Source: a virus. Taken from it: a stretch of 27,948 bases of DNA. This document shows, one piece after another, positions 7,673 through 15,401 of the stretch. Both the position numbers and the translations under genes were made by a program. Where the stretch lies: the IMG/VR virus record IMGVR_UViG_3300002835_000871, positions 1 through 27,948 of that record; one strand, 5' to 3'. The notes beneath the pieces are model-generated. The model did not search any database, was not told where the DNA came from, and was given only the letters and a program-made list of their open reading frames with translations. Within the stretch, counting starts at the first letter, position 1. Each line of letters opens with the position of its first letter.

Positions 7673-8536
7673 TTAAAAAATATAACGTATTGTATTCCAA
7701 GGAATTATCTTCCCATGCATTTCTTTAAATTCTTGAATGTATCTACTTTTTAGATCTCTACGATATCTAACATTTTTGCCGCCGTAAGAAGAAATCTTTC
7801 CTTCCTGATTCTCTGGAGTCCATAGTAATTCTTCGCCAGCAATTCCGTTAGCTAGATTATAATGATGCTTTTGTTCATTATGAGTAAGGAAGATAACCTC
7901 GGATTTAACGAGCTCCTTGTATTCTACATACTGATCCATCATCATAAATAGTTCTTCGTAATCTTCTTGCCATCCGTCGTAAATAACTACAGGTGAATAA
8001 TTAACATGCACATCGTATCCTGCCTCGATAAAGGCATCGATTGCTTTAATTCTATCAATAATTTCTGCAGTATTGGGCTCTAAGATACTAGATATTTTCT
8101 GAGGCATCAAACTAAATCTGATTCTTACTTTATATTTAGGATTAAAACTTAAAAAATTAATAGGAATAATCTTAGTAGCTAAAGTAGCTTTAGCAACAGG
8201 ATGATCTCTAAAGAATTCAAATATCTTTTCCCAAGGATAGTATTTAGAATGCAAGGCAAAATCCTCATTGCATGCTAAATCGTAAGTGATATATGTATCA
8301 TCTGTTTGATTAGGTTTATCTACCTCTGCATAAAAATATGCATGATTATTAATACTAGTTAGGATATCTCCAATATTCTTTGCTACAGATAAACCTTCAG
8401 GTTTGTGCCTCTTCATGTAGCAGTAGCCACATTGCAGTAAGCAGCCGTAGCCGAATGATGGAGTTATATAGTCACTAGATCTACCAGATTCTCTGATAGT
8501 AAAAGTTTTTCTAGTTACTTTTTCTAAAATACTCAT
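7673..8536 (-). CDS. Spore photoproduct lyase-like radical SAM protein (287 aa)
   Basis: Start chosen at ATG 8534-8536 (MSILEKVTRK), because the longer open frame would run back through a terminator hairpin. The radical SAM cluster motif CxxxCxxC is C32, C36, C39 (GCLLQCGYCYMKRHKP). The rest matches the SPL family: ACNEDFAL at 88-95, LATK (119-122), RIRFSLMP (138-145), DRIKAIDAFIEAGYDVHV (161-178), then SPVVIYDGWQEDYEELF. C89 lies 50 residues after the last cluster Cys, close to the spacing of the hydrogen-donor Cys in B. subtilis SPL. Members cleave S-adenosylmethionine to a 5'-deoxyadenosyl radical. SPL repairs the thymine spore photoproduct. In a phage the substrate is unknown; DNA repair or base modification is likely. 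Adjacent to the UDG-fold gene, 2 bases apart. Confidence 0.8.
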   Translation of the reverse strand: MSILEKVTRKTFTIRESGRSSDYITPSFGYGCLLQCGYCYMKRHKPEGLSVAKNIGDILTSINNHAYFYAEVDKPNQTDDTYITYDLACNEDFALHSKYYPWEKIFEFFRDHPVAKATLATKIIPINFLSFNPKYKVRIRFSLMPQKISSILEPNTAEIIDRIKAIDAFIEAGYDVHVNYSPVVIYDGWQEDYEELFMMMDQYVEYKELVKSEVIFLTHNEQKHHYNLANGIAGEELLWTPENQEGKISSYGGKNVRYRRDLKSRYIQEFKEMHGKIIPWNTIRYIF

Positions 8537-8556
8537 AGTGATTAAATTAAATAAAT

Positions 8557-8602
8557 AAAAAAAGGAGAGCAGCCTAAGCCACTCTCCTGTACGGTTTCCC
8601 GC
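8557..8602 (-). terminator. Second tandem terminator / possible short RNA
   Basis: On the minus strand a 10-bp stem (8564-8573/8578-8587) closes a UUAG tetraloop and is followed by U7 (8557-8563). Two of its pairs are G-U on the minus strand and would be A-C mismatches on the plus strand, so the RNA form is the minus one. Just 5' lies CGG-GAAA-CCG (8592-8601), a GNRA-type mini hairpin. It is located between the SPL-like gene and the upstream terminator, so it ends a very short transcript or read-through RNA. Confidence 0.75.
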
Positions 8603-8626
8603 CTTCTTTGTAAAAGATTGTAGATG

Positions 8627-8652
8627 AAAAAAGGGGAGCTTAAAACTCCCCT
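8627..8652 (-). terminator. Intrinsic terminator overlapping the stop codon
   Basis: Minus-strand stem AGGGGAG/CTCCCCT (8632-8638/8646-8652, 7 bp) with a 7-base loop followed by a run of U. The TAA stop of the 206-residue gene lies at the loop boundary (8640-8642). It separates the nuclease group from the SPL/UDG group, with another terminator 40 bases further on. Confidence 0.85.
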
Positions 8653-9260
8653 GTTGGTGATAATTCTCTTTTTGTCGTAATCTTAGACATGATAGAATCA
8701 TTCAATTCTTCATTTTCTGATTCGATAATTGGCCATACTTCTTGATCTTTTAGTTCCGCTGGAGATCCAGGTGTACTTAACCTGTCTTCCCAACTGTTTT
8801 TTAAGGCCTCTGCTTTGTTTAAAATCAACGGAAGGGTAAATGGCTTGCCAGAGAAAAAGTTATTCATTAGAATAGCTTTCTTAGCATCAGCACTTACTTC
8901 TGAATACTTACCGTTTTTAATTAAATCAAAATCTTTTTGGCGTTTTTCTGGAACTTCAAAGATAAAAATACAACAACCTTTGCTATCATAATCATCTACA
9001 TAATTTGGAAATGCTTGAAGAGTTGTATAAAATCTATCAAAGTCTACATCTTGATACGTTTTCACTAATATAAACACATAATCCTTTTCTTCTTCGTTGT
9101 ACTTATTAATACATTTATTTCTGCTAAAAGCATTGATAAATCTATTACTAATCTTAGTACGTCCGAAGACATCTTTGATATTACAATCAAATAGTTTTTT
9201 AGGTATATCCAATAGTGGAAATAAAAAAGTTGCAGTTTTGGTAAATTTTAAATCACTCAT
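8640..9260 (-). CDS. Hypothetical protein (206 aa)
   Basis: No family is recognised. Visible features: mixed alpha/beta with segments such as TATFLFPLLDIPKKLFD, KDYVFILVKTYQDVDFDRF and KGCCIFIFEVPEKRQKDFDL, suggesting a compact cytoplasmic fold; a C-terminal low-complexity part (ESENEELND...SPTGEF). It starts in an ATGA overlap with the PD-(D/E)XK nuclease gene, so the two are translationally coupled and may function together in DNA processing. Confidence 0.75.
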   Translation of the reverse strand: MSDLKFTKTATFLFPLLDIPKKLFDCNIKDVFGRTKISNRFINAFSRNKCINKYNEEEKDYVFILVKTYQDVDFDRFYTTLQAFPNYVDDYDSKGCCIFIFEVPEKRQKDFDLIKNGKYSEVSADAKKAILMNNFFSGKPFTLPLILNKAEALKNSWEDRLSTPGSPAELKDQEVWPIIESENEELNDSIMSKITTKRELSPTGEF

Positions 9261-10276
9261 AATATAATAGGCATTTTTCCGTTTAATTGATAATACTCCA
9301 TGGGATATTCCCAGGCACTGTTTTCGTGAGCATATTTATATCGCAAGATAGCTTGTTCAAAGCCTTCATACTCTCGATTAAATACTTGGCCTCCCTCTAG
9401 TCCTATTTTAAGAACTTCTTCATATACTTCAAATACCATGGGAGAGTTGTATAACTCAGTCTCAACTACAATATATAAGAAATTAAGTAGCTTATATCCT
9501 TTGTCTATTAGCTCTTTAATTTCAGGATGTTTAGTTAAGCCTAGAGTATACACTGCTGCTTGAAAGTCATATCTATATTTCCAGAAATCACTATTAAACA
9601 TGCCAACAGTTTTGCCTGTTGATTTAAAATCAATTGGTTGAATAGTTTGAGTATTATGATCTATAATAACTCTATCTAATTCACCTTTGAAATTTAATAA
9701 TTTATGCTCAAAAGCCACAATAAATTTATCGATAATGTCGATATTTTTACCAGCCTTTTTTACACAATAAGGAGCAGTAAACTTATCTCCTCGTAATGCC
9801 ATTGTGCAATTGGTTGCCTTTGCATAATCAGTATGGCTAATCAATGATTTACCTTCCGACAATTCTCGTATTGCCATATACTGATTACCTGCTTTAATCA
9901 TAGCATCTATTCTAGTATCGTCTTTCCAATTGCCTTGATAGTTTTGAAATTTAACATGCTTTAAGATGATATCTCGTTGAGAATCCCATAGGCCTATTTC
10001 TATTTGTGCTTCCACTAATTCTTCGTAGATATTATCTAGAATAGTTTTAACGGCATCGGTAACTCCCATATCATCTGGTACAATAGCAAACTTGCTATTG
10101 AATTCTTCTCTTGTGCTAGTCAACATTAAGTCAATAGCACTCCCTAAAATAAAATGCTCCTCAGTAGATGCCTCACGAGCCTCCATCTTCTTTACTGCTT
10201 GTAAAAAAGATTGGGGACTTGTAAGGATTTTCTTCAGGGTACTTTGATTTAGAGCTCTTATTTCTCTATAATCCAT
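9257..10276 (-). CDS. PD-(D/E)XK exonuclease, RecB/exoVIII-like (339 aa)
   Basis: The N-terminus carries the LNQSTLKKILTSPQSFLQAV signature and HFILGSAIDLMLTS (41-54) seen in phage RecB-family and exonuclease VIII-like nucleases. The catalytic core is KGELDRVIID (197-206) and PIDFKST (214-220; D216, K218), followed by DFQAAVYTLGL (237-247) with the conserved Gln-Tyr pair. These residues bind Mg2+ and cut the phosphodiester backbone. In phages such nucleases process double-stranded ends for recombination together with a Sak4-like or annealing protein, and a Sak4-like ATPase is present at 16663-17337. It overlaps the RusA-like gene upstream by 11 bases. Length is normal for the family. Confidence 0.88.
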   Translation of the reverse strand: MDYREIRALNQSTLKKILTSPQSFLQAVKKMEAREASTEEHFILGSAIDLMLTSTREEFNSKFAIVPDDMGVTDAVKTILDNIYEELVEAQIEIGLWDSQRDIILKHVKFQNYQGNWKDDTRIDAMIKAGNQYMAIRELSEGKSLISHTDYAKATNCTMALRGDKFTAPYCVKKAGKNIDIIDKFIVAFEHKLLNFKGELDRVIIDHNTQTIQPIDFKSTGKTVGMFNSDFWKYRYDFQAAVYTLGLTKHPEIKELIDKGYKLLNFLYIVVETELYNSPMVFEVYEEVLKIGLEGGQVFNREYEGFEQAILRYKYAHENSAWEYPMEYYQLNGKMPIIL

Positions 10277-10769
10277 TTGTATTTAAAGTTGTTAATTCGT
10301 AAACTAATTTGCGCTCTTTAAGCGTTGCTACAGGTATAAATTCATAAGAAGTTTTTCTAATAAATTCTACTGTGTCATCGGGAAGAATCCCTTTCTTAAT
10401 AATCACATCGTCTAGACACTTAAGCCAGACTAATGCTAAATTGCCTATATCCCAATTTGGTTTATAGCCTACAGGCGCAGGTCTCCAACTTACTTGTCGT
10501 TTACCTGTCTGCTTGTTTTGAATCATTTTCATTGCTCCGTAATTCACTGGCGCATACACAATTAGCTTTGTCTCTATCGGACCCTGAATGGTTAAATTTT
10601 CTGGTATATGTTTCTCTATGTAACCGTGCATAGCAGCCACTAGGGCTGCTCTTGTTGCAAAATGCACGGATGCATGGATTTTATTATAACCAATCTTAAC
10701 CCAAACTTTCTTACTTTGTGGTATATGCGTAATAAATTCTGGAAACTCTAATTGAAGCCTACTCACCAT
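10266..10769 (-). CDS. RusA-like Holliday junction resolvase (167 aa)
   Basis: The C-terminal half has the RusA catalytic layout: KPNWDIGNLALVWLKCLDD (103-121) with D107, N110, K117 and D120, then GILPDDTVEFIRK (127-139) with D131/D132. RusA-family enzymes are homodimeric Mg2+-dependent nucleases that cut four-way junctions symmetrically; in phages they resolve recombination or packaging intermediates. The family is usually ~120 residues; the additional N-terminal part here (LVAAMHGYIEKHIP) looks like the preceding alpha/beta region with an insertion. It overlaps the exonuclease gene, forming a recombination pair. Confidence 0.8.
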   Translation of the reverse strand: MVSRLQLEFPEFITHIPQSKKVWVKIGYNKIHASVHFATRAALVAAMHGYIEKHIPENLTIQGPIETKLIVYAPVNYGAMKMIQNKQTGKRQVSWRPAPVGYKPNWDIGNLALVWLKCLDDVIIKKGILPDDTVEFIRKTSYEFIPVATLKERKLVYELTTLNTNGL

Positions 10770-10787
10770 ATCAACCCTCCTCTTAAA

Positions 10788-11975
10788 TTAAAACCAAGAA
10801 AAATCACTCGATTCCTCTATTATTGGTTCTGTTACTACTGCTGGAGTCTCTTCCTCTTCCAATTCTATTTGTTCTACTGTCTCTACTGGTGCTGGTACAA
10901 AATCTTCCGTAATTTGATTAGAGTAGTTAGTGTTCAACAATTCTAATACTTCTGTACTCATAGTCATAGTTTTTACTCTAAAAAATCTAGTACTCCCATG
11001 TCTACTTAACTCTTCGTTATATCTGTTAATTAATATATCGAGTTTATCTTGAGTTAATACTTTTTTGTTAATTAAAGACTGAACAATATTATCTAGACTA
11101 GTATCAAGATATCTGTAATCTTTGTTTAAATAACTTAGTAAAGATCTAAAGTTGACGTGTTTTTTAGCACTGCAATTAGCAATGTTATAAGAACATTCTT
11201 TAAACAACATTTCTAGATACAACAAGCTATCAGAATAATTACAATTAGCCATAATTTCTAAAGCCAAAGTTGCATTATCATCATCGCTACTTCGTAACAT
11301 AGTTTGCAATTGATCAAATACTATTTCATCAATAATTACTGCATCATCACCATTTACATGTGCCAACAGTCCACTCTCATTATACAAAGTATTTTGAGAA
11401 ATATGATTATATAAATCATCATAATCATTTTTGACAGCAGTAACTCTTACAGAATCATTATGCTGAAATTTTAGGAGATTTTGCTGAAATTTTAAATCAG
11501 TTATACATGGTAAAACATTATCATGCCCTAATAAAACTCGTCTAGTGTTATAATCACAGTAGATATAAGGTAAATCGTAATCAGCAGCTGCTAATAGTAA
11601 TTTACTATAGTCATAAGAATCAATATCATCCTTAGCAATCTGCATAAAATTAGTTAAAGCAATTGTGTCAATTTTGTAGTACCACTGAGTTTCTCCTATC
11701 TTTCCACTTGTAGCTTTACCTGCAAAAATATGAGTAGCATCAGTTATATCCCTAACAGTTTTAATATTGTAGGTAGTAGCTAAATTTTTTAATTTAACTC
11801 TTGGGATATTTACCCCAGGAAGAAAGAATAATTTATCATTCATTCCTGGAGTATAACTTTTTTCTAATACATGGGGCTCAAAATCCTCCGCAAAAATTGT
11901 TTTAAAATTTAAATCTACTCCCATAATTTTAGAAGCATCTCCATTAAGATGGAGCTGTACATATAATATGCGCAT
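10788..11975 (-). CDS. Unknown protein with acidic C-terminal tail ending SDFSWF (395 aa)
   Basis: No known domain is recognised. The N-terminal ~180 residues look alpha/beta (MRILYVQLHLNGDASKIMG), the middle is helical with many Asn, Asp and Tyr (LALEIMANCNYSDSLLYLEM). The last 40 residues are a low-complexity acidic linker rich in E, V, P and T, ending EESSDFSWF. This tail resembles SSB-type acidic tips that recruit replication proteins, and two other proteins in the window end similarly. It lies between the resolvase and the MoxR-type ATPase, with 16 bases to the latter. Confidence 0.75.
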   Translation of the reverse strand: MRILYVQLHLNGDASKIMGVDLNFKTIFAEDFEPHVLEKSYTPGMNDKLFFLPGVNIPRVKLKNLATTYNIKTVRDITDATHIFAGKATSGKIGETQWYYKIDTIALTNFMQIAKDDIDSYDYSKLLLAAADYDLPYIYCDYNTRRVLLGHDNVLPCITDLKFQQNLLKFQHNDSVRVTAVKNDYDDLYNHISQNTLYNESGLLAHVNGDDAVIIDEIVFDQLQTMLRSSDDDNATLALEIMANCNYSDSLLYLEMLFKECSYNIANCSAKKHVNFRSLLSYLNKDYRYLDTSLDNIVQSLINKKVLTQDKLDILINRYNEELSRHGSTRFFRVKTMTMSTEVLELLNTNYSNQITEDFVPAPVETVEQIELEEEETPAVVTEPIIEESSDFSWF

Positions 11976-11991
11976 ATCAAATAATTTAAGG

Positions 11992-13161
11992 TTAACTAAT
12001 AGCCATTTTAACTACTCCAGGATTGAGCATTAATTTAGCAAACTTACTTTTGTTCCCGTTTACAATCTCTTTAACTAAGAAATATCGTAAATCATTAGTA
12101 AATGACTCACAGTCAGTGGTCAATTTGATTAAACGATTAGTGATATCATCAGTAATAGGATTTGTTTTAGAATATACTAATGAGAAATTAGCCAAACGAG
12201 TAGCCATTACACTAGAAATATCTCCACGGAAATCATCTCCTTCACCAACTGCATTACGAAGAGCTGTCAATACATAAGTCTCGTCTTTTGTAAGTGTGTC
12301 AAGAGGACTAATGATTCTGTCTAACTTATTGTTGATGAACATTACAAACAATGCTGCAAAGTCTGCTCCTACAGAGCCCTCACCAATCATTTGAATAAGA
12401 GGTAAGTTATCCTCAAACTTAGGAATAGAACTAATAGCATTAAAGAATGTAGTTACAGATCGTGGATTAATGCGTTGAGTAACACTCTCAGGGTGCATCA
12501 ACATAAAGTTAATACAACGACCATCGATTCCTGCTTGCTCTGCCCATTTAGCCCATACATTTACATCGAATTTAAGCTCTACAGAGATGAAACGAGTTTT
12601 CTGAGCAACGTCTAATGTAGTTACATTATAATCGCCATTGTCAGGATTAGTAGTCAAGATAACGTGCCAATTCTTAGGAAGTTTCCATGATACATACTCT
12701 TGGCGATCTAAGATCTCCATAGTAGCTTGCATAAAACGAGCATCTGCACGAGTATAGTCATCTAAGATTAAGAAACCACCTTCGCCTTTACCCTGAATCC
12801 ATTCAGGAGCAGCATGAGTCATTCTCTTATCTACTACTCTATAACCTTTAGAGTTAGCAGTTTCAATCTCATGCTCAGTAATCCATAAAGTTTTACCTTC
12901 AGAGTTTTTAACTTGAAATTCTTTAATTGGGAAACCGACTAAGTCGCCTAACTCTTCTAATTGAGATAGATTTAACTTTACAGTAGTCATTGATAACTCT
13001 TGGCCCAATTGCATAATAGCAGAAGTTTTACCGAGACCAGCATCACCTTCGATGTTGATTGCTACTGGTACCTTACCTTGTGCTTGGATCAATTGGTTAT
13101 TAGTCACCATATGTTTGATGAAATCTTTTAATTCTTCTACGTTTAATTGTGTTTGATTCAT
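11992..13161 (-). CDS. MoxR-type AAA+ ATPase (389 aa)
   Basis: AAA+ motifs are clear: Walker A GDAGLGKTS (39-47), Walker B GGFLILDDYTRA (128-139), sensor 1 LTTNPD (169-174) and an Arg finger region QKTRFISVEL (187-196). The layout, with HAAPEWIQGKGEGG before Walker B and RFMQATMEILDRQEYVSWKL after it, matches MoxR/RavA-type ATPases. These hexamers remodel or activate partner proteins, typically via a VWA-domain partner encoded next door, which is exactly what follows at 13173-14351. The leader before the ATG is A-rich, without a strong Shine-Dalgarno. The target of this pair in the phage is unknown. Confidence 0.88.
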   Translation of the reverse strand: MNQTQLNVEELKDFIKHMVTNNQLIQAQGKVPVAINIEGDAGLGKTSAIMQLGQELSMTTVKLNLSQLEELGDLVGFPIKEFQVKNSEGKTLWITEHEIETANSKGYRVVDKRMTHAAPEWIQGKGEGGFLILDDYTRADARFMQATMEILDRQEYVSWKLPKNWHVILTTNPDNGDYNVTTLDVAQKTRFISVELKFDVNVWAKWAEQAGIDGRCINFMLMHPESVTQRINPRSVTTFFNAISSIPKFEDNLPLIQMIGEGSVGADFAALFVMFINNKLDRIISPLDTLTKDETYVLTALRNAVGEGDDFRGDISSVMATRLANFSLVYSKTNPITDDITNRLIKLTTDCESFTNDLRYFLVKEIVNGNKSKFAKLMLNPGVVKMAIS

Positions 13162-13172
13162 TTTTTAATTTT

Positions 13173-14351
13173 TTATAATTCTAACTTAATTACTTTCCCA
13201 GGAAGCGATGTGTTTAACGAAGATCTCTCCGATATAACCCACAATACATTTCCTCTAGGTTTAATACTAGCATGTGCTTCACCGTCAGTGAAGTATACTA
13301 GACTTGTAAACTTCTTAAGGTTCTCATTGAAATAATCAAGAACAGGATCAAAATAAGTCCCGCCTCTACCTGATACTTGTAGCTCATGTTTGCCTCGATA
13401 AGGCTCAATTGACCGTATTTCTGTATCACATTGCACAATAGTTATATCTACTCCTGTTTTATAGATATGATGAATTTCGTTCATAAACTCTTTTAATTCA
13501 TCATCGCATACTGAGCCTGAAGTATCGATGGCCAACAACATGTGCTGTTTCATCTTTATCTTAAGACCTGGGTTGTCAGAGAATCTTCTATTCTCTTTTC
13601 TGCGTATCTTCTTAGTAAATACTCTTGTGCTTACTCCAGTAAACCTGCGAATAAATCCCCGCCAATCAAATTTAGGAGGAACAATCTCCTCGATAATAAT
13701 TACCCCATCAATCTCTCCTGGTACTGTGCCTTGACGTTTTACTGTTTGTTCTTTTGCTTGATTAAGGATACGCTGTGTTTGCTTATCTACAAGTTTTCTT
13801 TCCGCCTCGGACAGATCGTCAAATATTTCCCAATCGTGATTTGTAGGATCTTCTCCATTGCCTAATGCATCTAGTAGTTTATCCATACCAGGACTACCAG
13901 AAGTTCCCTTCTCATCTTTATCTTTCTGTGCTTTACGCAAGGCATCGTAGTAATACCTACAGCCTGCTCTTTCGTTAAGATTTAACTCAGGATAGCTATC
14001 TAAAGTAATACCTCCTTCAGGAAGCATATTAGCATCTATGTACTGATTAATTTCCATATCCATAGCCACATTAGCGAGCCTTTTATCGCTAAAGTTGAAA
14101 TGCATAGTAAGATGATTAAAAGCAATATGAAGTAATTCATGCTTAAGGAGACCCATCTTTTTAGGGTCTTCCAATGATATCCAAAATTCTTCATTAATTC
14201 TTAGTTGATAGTTAATACCATTCTTGCCTACACAGGCAGTAGGGATCCTTTGGTCCCAAAATTTATTTAGCATTAAAAGAAAAAAGCCGTAATACGGCTC
14301 CTTTAATAATAACTCTTTGCTGATTTTACTCAGCGACTGTACTTTGTCCAT
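13173..14351 (-). CDS. Metallopeptidase-like plus VWA domain protein, DUF2201 type (392 aa)
   Basis: N-terminal half: HELLHIAFNH (71-80), a zincin-like HExxH with a following His, and AMDMEINQYID (96-106), as in DUF2201_N putative metallopeptidases. C-terminal half: VWA fold with a metal-ion-dependent adhesion site, LLAIDTSGSV (272-281), GRGGTYFDPV (328-337) and LVYFTDGEAH (351-360), with the Asp, Ser and Thr ligands all present. In between is a charged linker (140-215). Such proteins pair with MoxR AAA+ ATPases, 11 bases downstream here. A terminator-like hairpin lies inside the coding region at 14275-14299. The pair may act in chaperone-like assembly or proteolytic activation; the substrate is unknown. 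Confidence 0.85.
   Translation of the reverse strand: MDKVQSLSKISKELLLKEPYYGFFLLMLNKFWDQRIPTACVGKNGINYQLRINEEFWISLEDPKKMGLLKHELLHIAFNHLTMHFNFSDKRLANVAMDMEINQYIDANMLPEGGITLDSYPELNLNERAGCRYYYDALRKAQKDKDEKGTSGSPGMDKLLDALGNGEDPTNHDWEIFDDLSEAERKLVDKQTQRILNQAKEQTVKRQGTVPGEIDGVIIIEEIVPPKFDWRGFIRRFTGVSTRVFTKKIRRKENRRFSDNPGLKIKMKQHMLLAIDTSGSVCDDELKEFMNEIHHIYKTGVDITIVQCDTEIRSIEPYRGKHELQVSGRGGTYFDPVLDYFNENLKKFTSLVYFTDGEAHASIKPRGNVLWVISERSSLNTSLPGKVIKLEL
14275..14299 (-). promoter_or_regulatory. Terminator-like hairpin inside the VWA gene (possible attenuator)
   Basis: On the minus strand AGCCGT-ATT-ACGGCT (14285-14299) is followed directly by TTTTTTCTTTT, the structure of an intrinsic terminator, about 50-75 bases after the ATG of the metallopeptidase-VWA gene and fully within its coding frame (codons for EPYYGFFLL). 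If transcription pauses or stops there when ribosomes lag, it would tie expression of the VWA and MoxR genes to translation. Confidence 0.5.
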
Positions 14352-14354
14352 GTT

Positions 14355-15350
14355 TTAAATTTTCAAATTCTTATAAAATTTAATTGCTTCATCTTTACCT
14401 ATAGCCTTTACAAGATCACTAAAATCTGTAACGCCAGGTAGCTCAGGTACAAAAAAGTGAGGTATGTTATACTTCTCACTAAAATTAGCAGATAACTTTT
14501 TACCTGCTTCGTCATTATCAAATAGACAAATTACTTTCTGAAATCTAGATTTATATTCATCCATCACCGAGTCTTTCATCATCACAGATTCTGACTGTAA
14601 ACCAATAGCACATATGCCTAAGCAATCATGAATACTCATTACATCTTTTAGAGATTTAGTTATAATGAGTAATTCACCATTGTTGGGTAATTGCATATAA
14701 CCTTGATGCACCGTATAATTTGCATTATTGATCCACTTCTTGATTTTAGTCTCAAACGGTTGATAAATCTTATAGCTTGTTCTACCATCTTTAGTCTCCA
14801 CATATGCATAAGCATATTCATGCGATTTTACAGCAGTATCATTATAGAAGACATGGCTTATAGGGAAAACGTTGAATTTAATTAGAGTCTTTTTGTGGAT
14901 ACCAAAGGCTGTCCAATAATCTCTATCCTTTATATTCCATAGACGTAGCTTTACGCCTAGCTCTATGCTCTCCTTACTTACTATTCTTGTATAGTTTACC
15001 TGCTGATTGTTGACATCAACACTTTGATTAGTTAATCCCATATCATACGCAATCTTTCTAATTGCATTCTTATAATCTAGGTTAAACATCTTAGTTACTA
15101 ACACAACAAAATCACCGCAATCATTAGTAGCAAAATCTTTAAACATTAGAATATTTCTATCCAAACGATGAAAATATAATGCAAAAGAAGGTATATTATC
15201 TTTCCTTAATGGACTATGAAATACTCCAAGGCTTCTAATATCCTCTCCTACATAAAAACTATAGATTTCTTCTTGAGTGACATGTTTAAGTATGTCTTCT
15301 CTCGTAATAATACTATTATATACTATTGAATTTAGATTAATTTCGCCCAT
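14355..15350 (-). CDS. DnaG-like primase with Toprim domain, degenerate zinc domain (331 aa)
   Basis: The N-terminal ~100 residues follow the CHC2 pattern (FHSPLRKDNIPSFALYF at 44-60, then MFKDFATNDCGDFVVLV at 69-85), but the zinc-binding Cys/His set is missing; only C78 and H45 remain. The Toprim domain shows LLIITKSLKDVMSI (227-240), AIGLQSES (248-255), VICLFDNDEAGKKLS (273-287) with the DxD-type acidic pair, and TDFSDLV (308-314). The usual Toprim Glu in the first motif is replaced, the segment being TKSLKD. Primases lay RNA primers for DNA synthesis beside the replicative helicase; a DnaB-like helicase is encoded at 17934-19013. Shorter than cellular DnaG because no C-terminal helicase-binding domain is present. 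Confidence 0.82.
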   Translation of the reverse strand: MGEINLNSIVYNSIITREDILKHVTQEEIYSFYVGEDIRSLGVFHSPLRKDNIPSFALYFHRLDRNILMFKDFATNDCGDFVVLVTKMFNLDYKNAIRKIAYDMGLTNQSVDVNNQQVNYTRIVSKESIELGVKLRLWNIKDRDYWTAFGIHKKTLIKFNVFPISHVFYNDTAVKSHEYAYAYVETKDGRTSYKIYQPFETKIKKWINNANYTVHQGYMQLPNNGELLIITKSLKDVMSIHDCLGICAIGLQSESVMMKDSVMDEYKSRFQKVICLFDNDEAGKKLSANFSEKYNIPHFFVPELPGVTDFSDLVKAIGKDEAIKFYKNLKI

Positions 15351-15355
15351 ATAAA

Positions 15356-15385
15356 AGATAAAAAGAGGGCCCGAAAGCCCTCTTC
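15356..15385 (-). terminator. Intrinsic terminator after the SSB-like gene
   Basis: Minus-strand stem AGAGGGC/GCCCTCT (15364-15370/15377-15383, 7 bp) closing a UUUCGG loop, followed by UUUUUAUCUUUU. It sits between the SSB-like gene stop (15402) and the primase start (15350), so the SSB-like transcript can be made in excess of the downstream genes. Confidence 0.85.
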
Positions 15386-15401
15386 AAAGTTAATGATTTT
15401 C

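Noticed and set aside
12023-13865. Plus-strand open frames of 60-107 codons opposite the MoxR and VWA genes
   Set aside because: Antisense shadows of strongly supported minus-strand genes.
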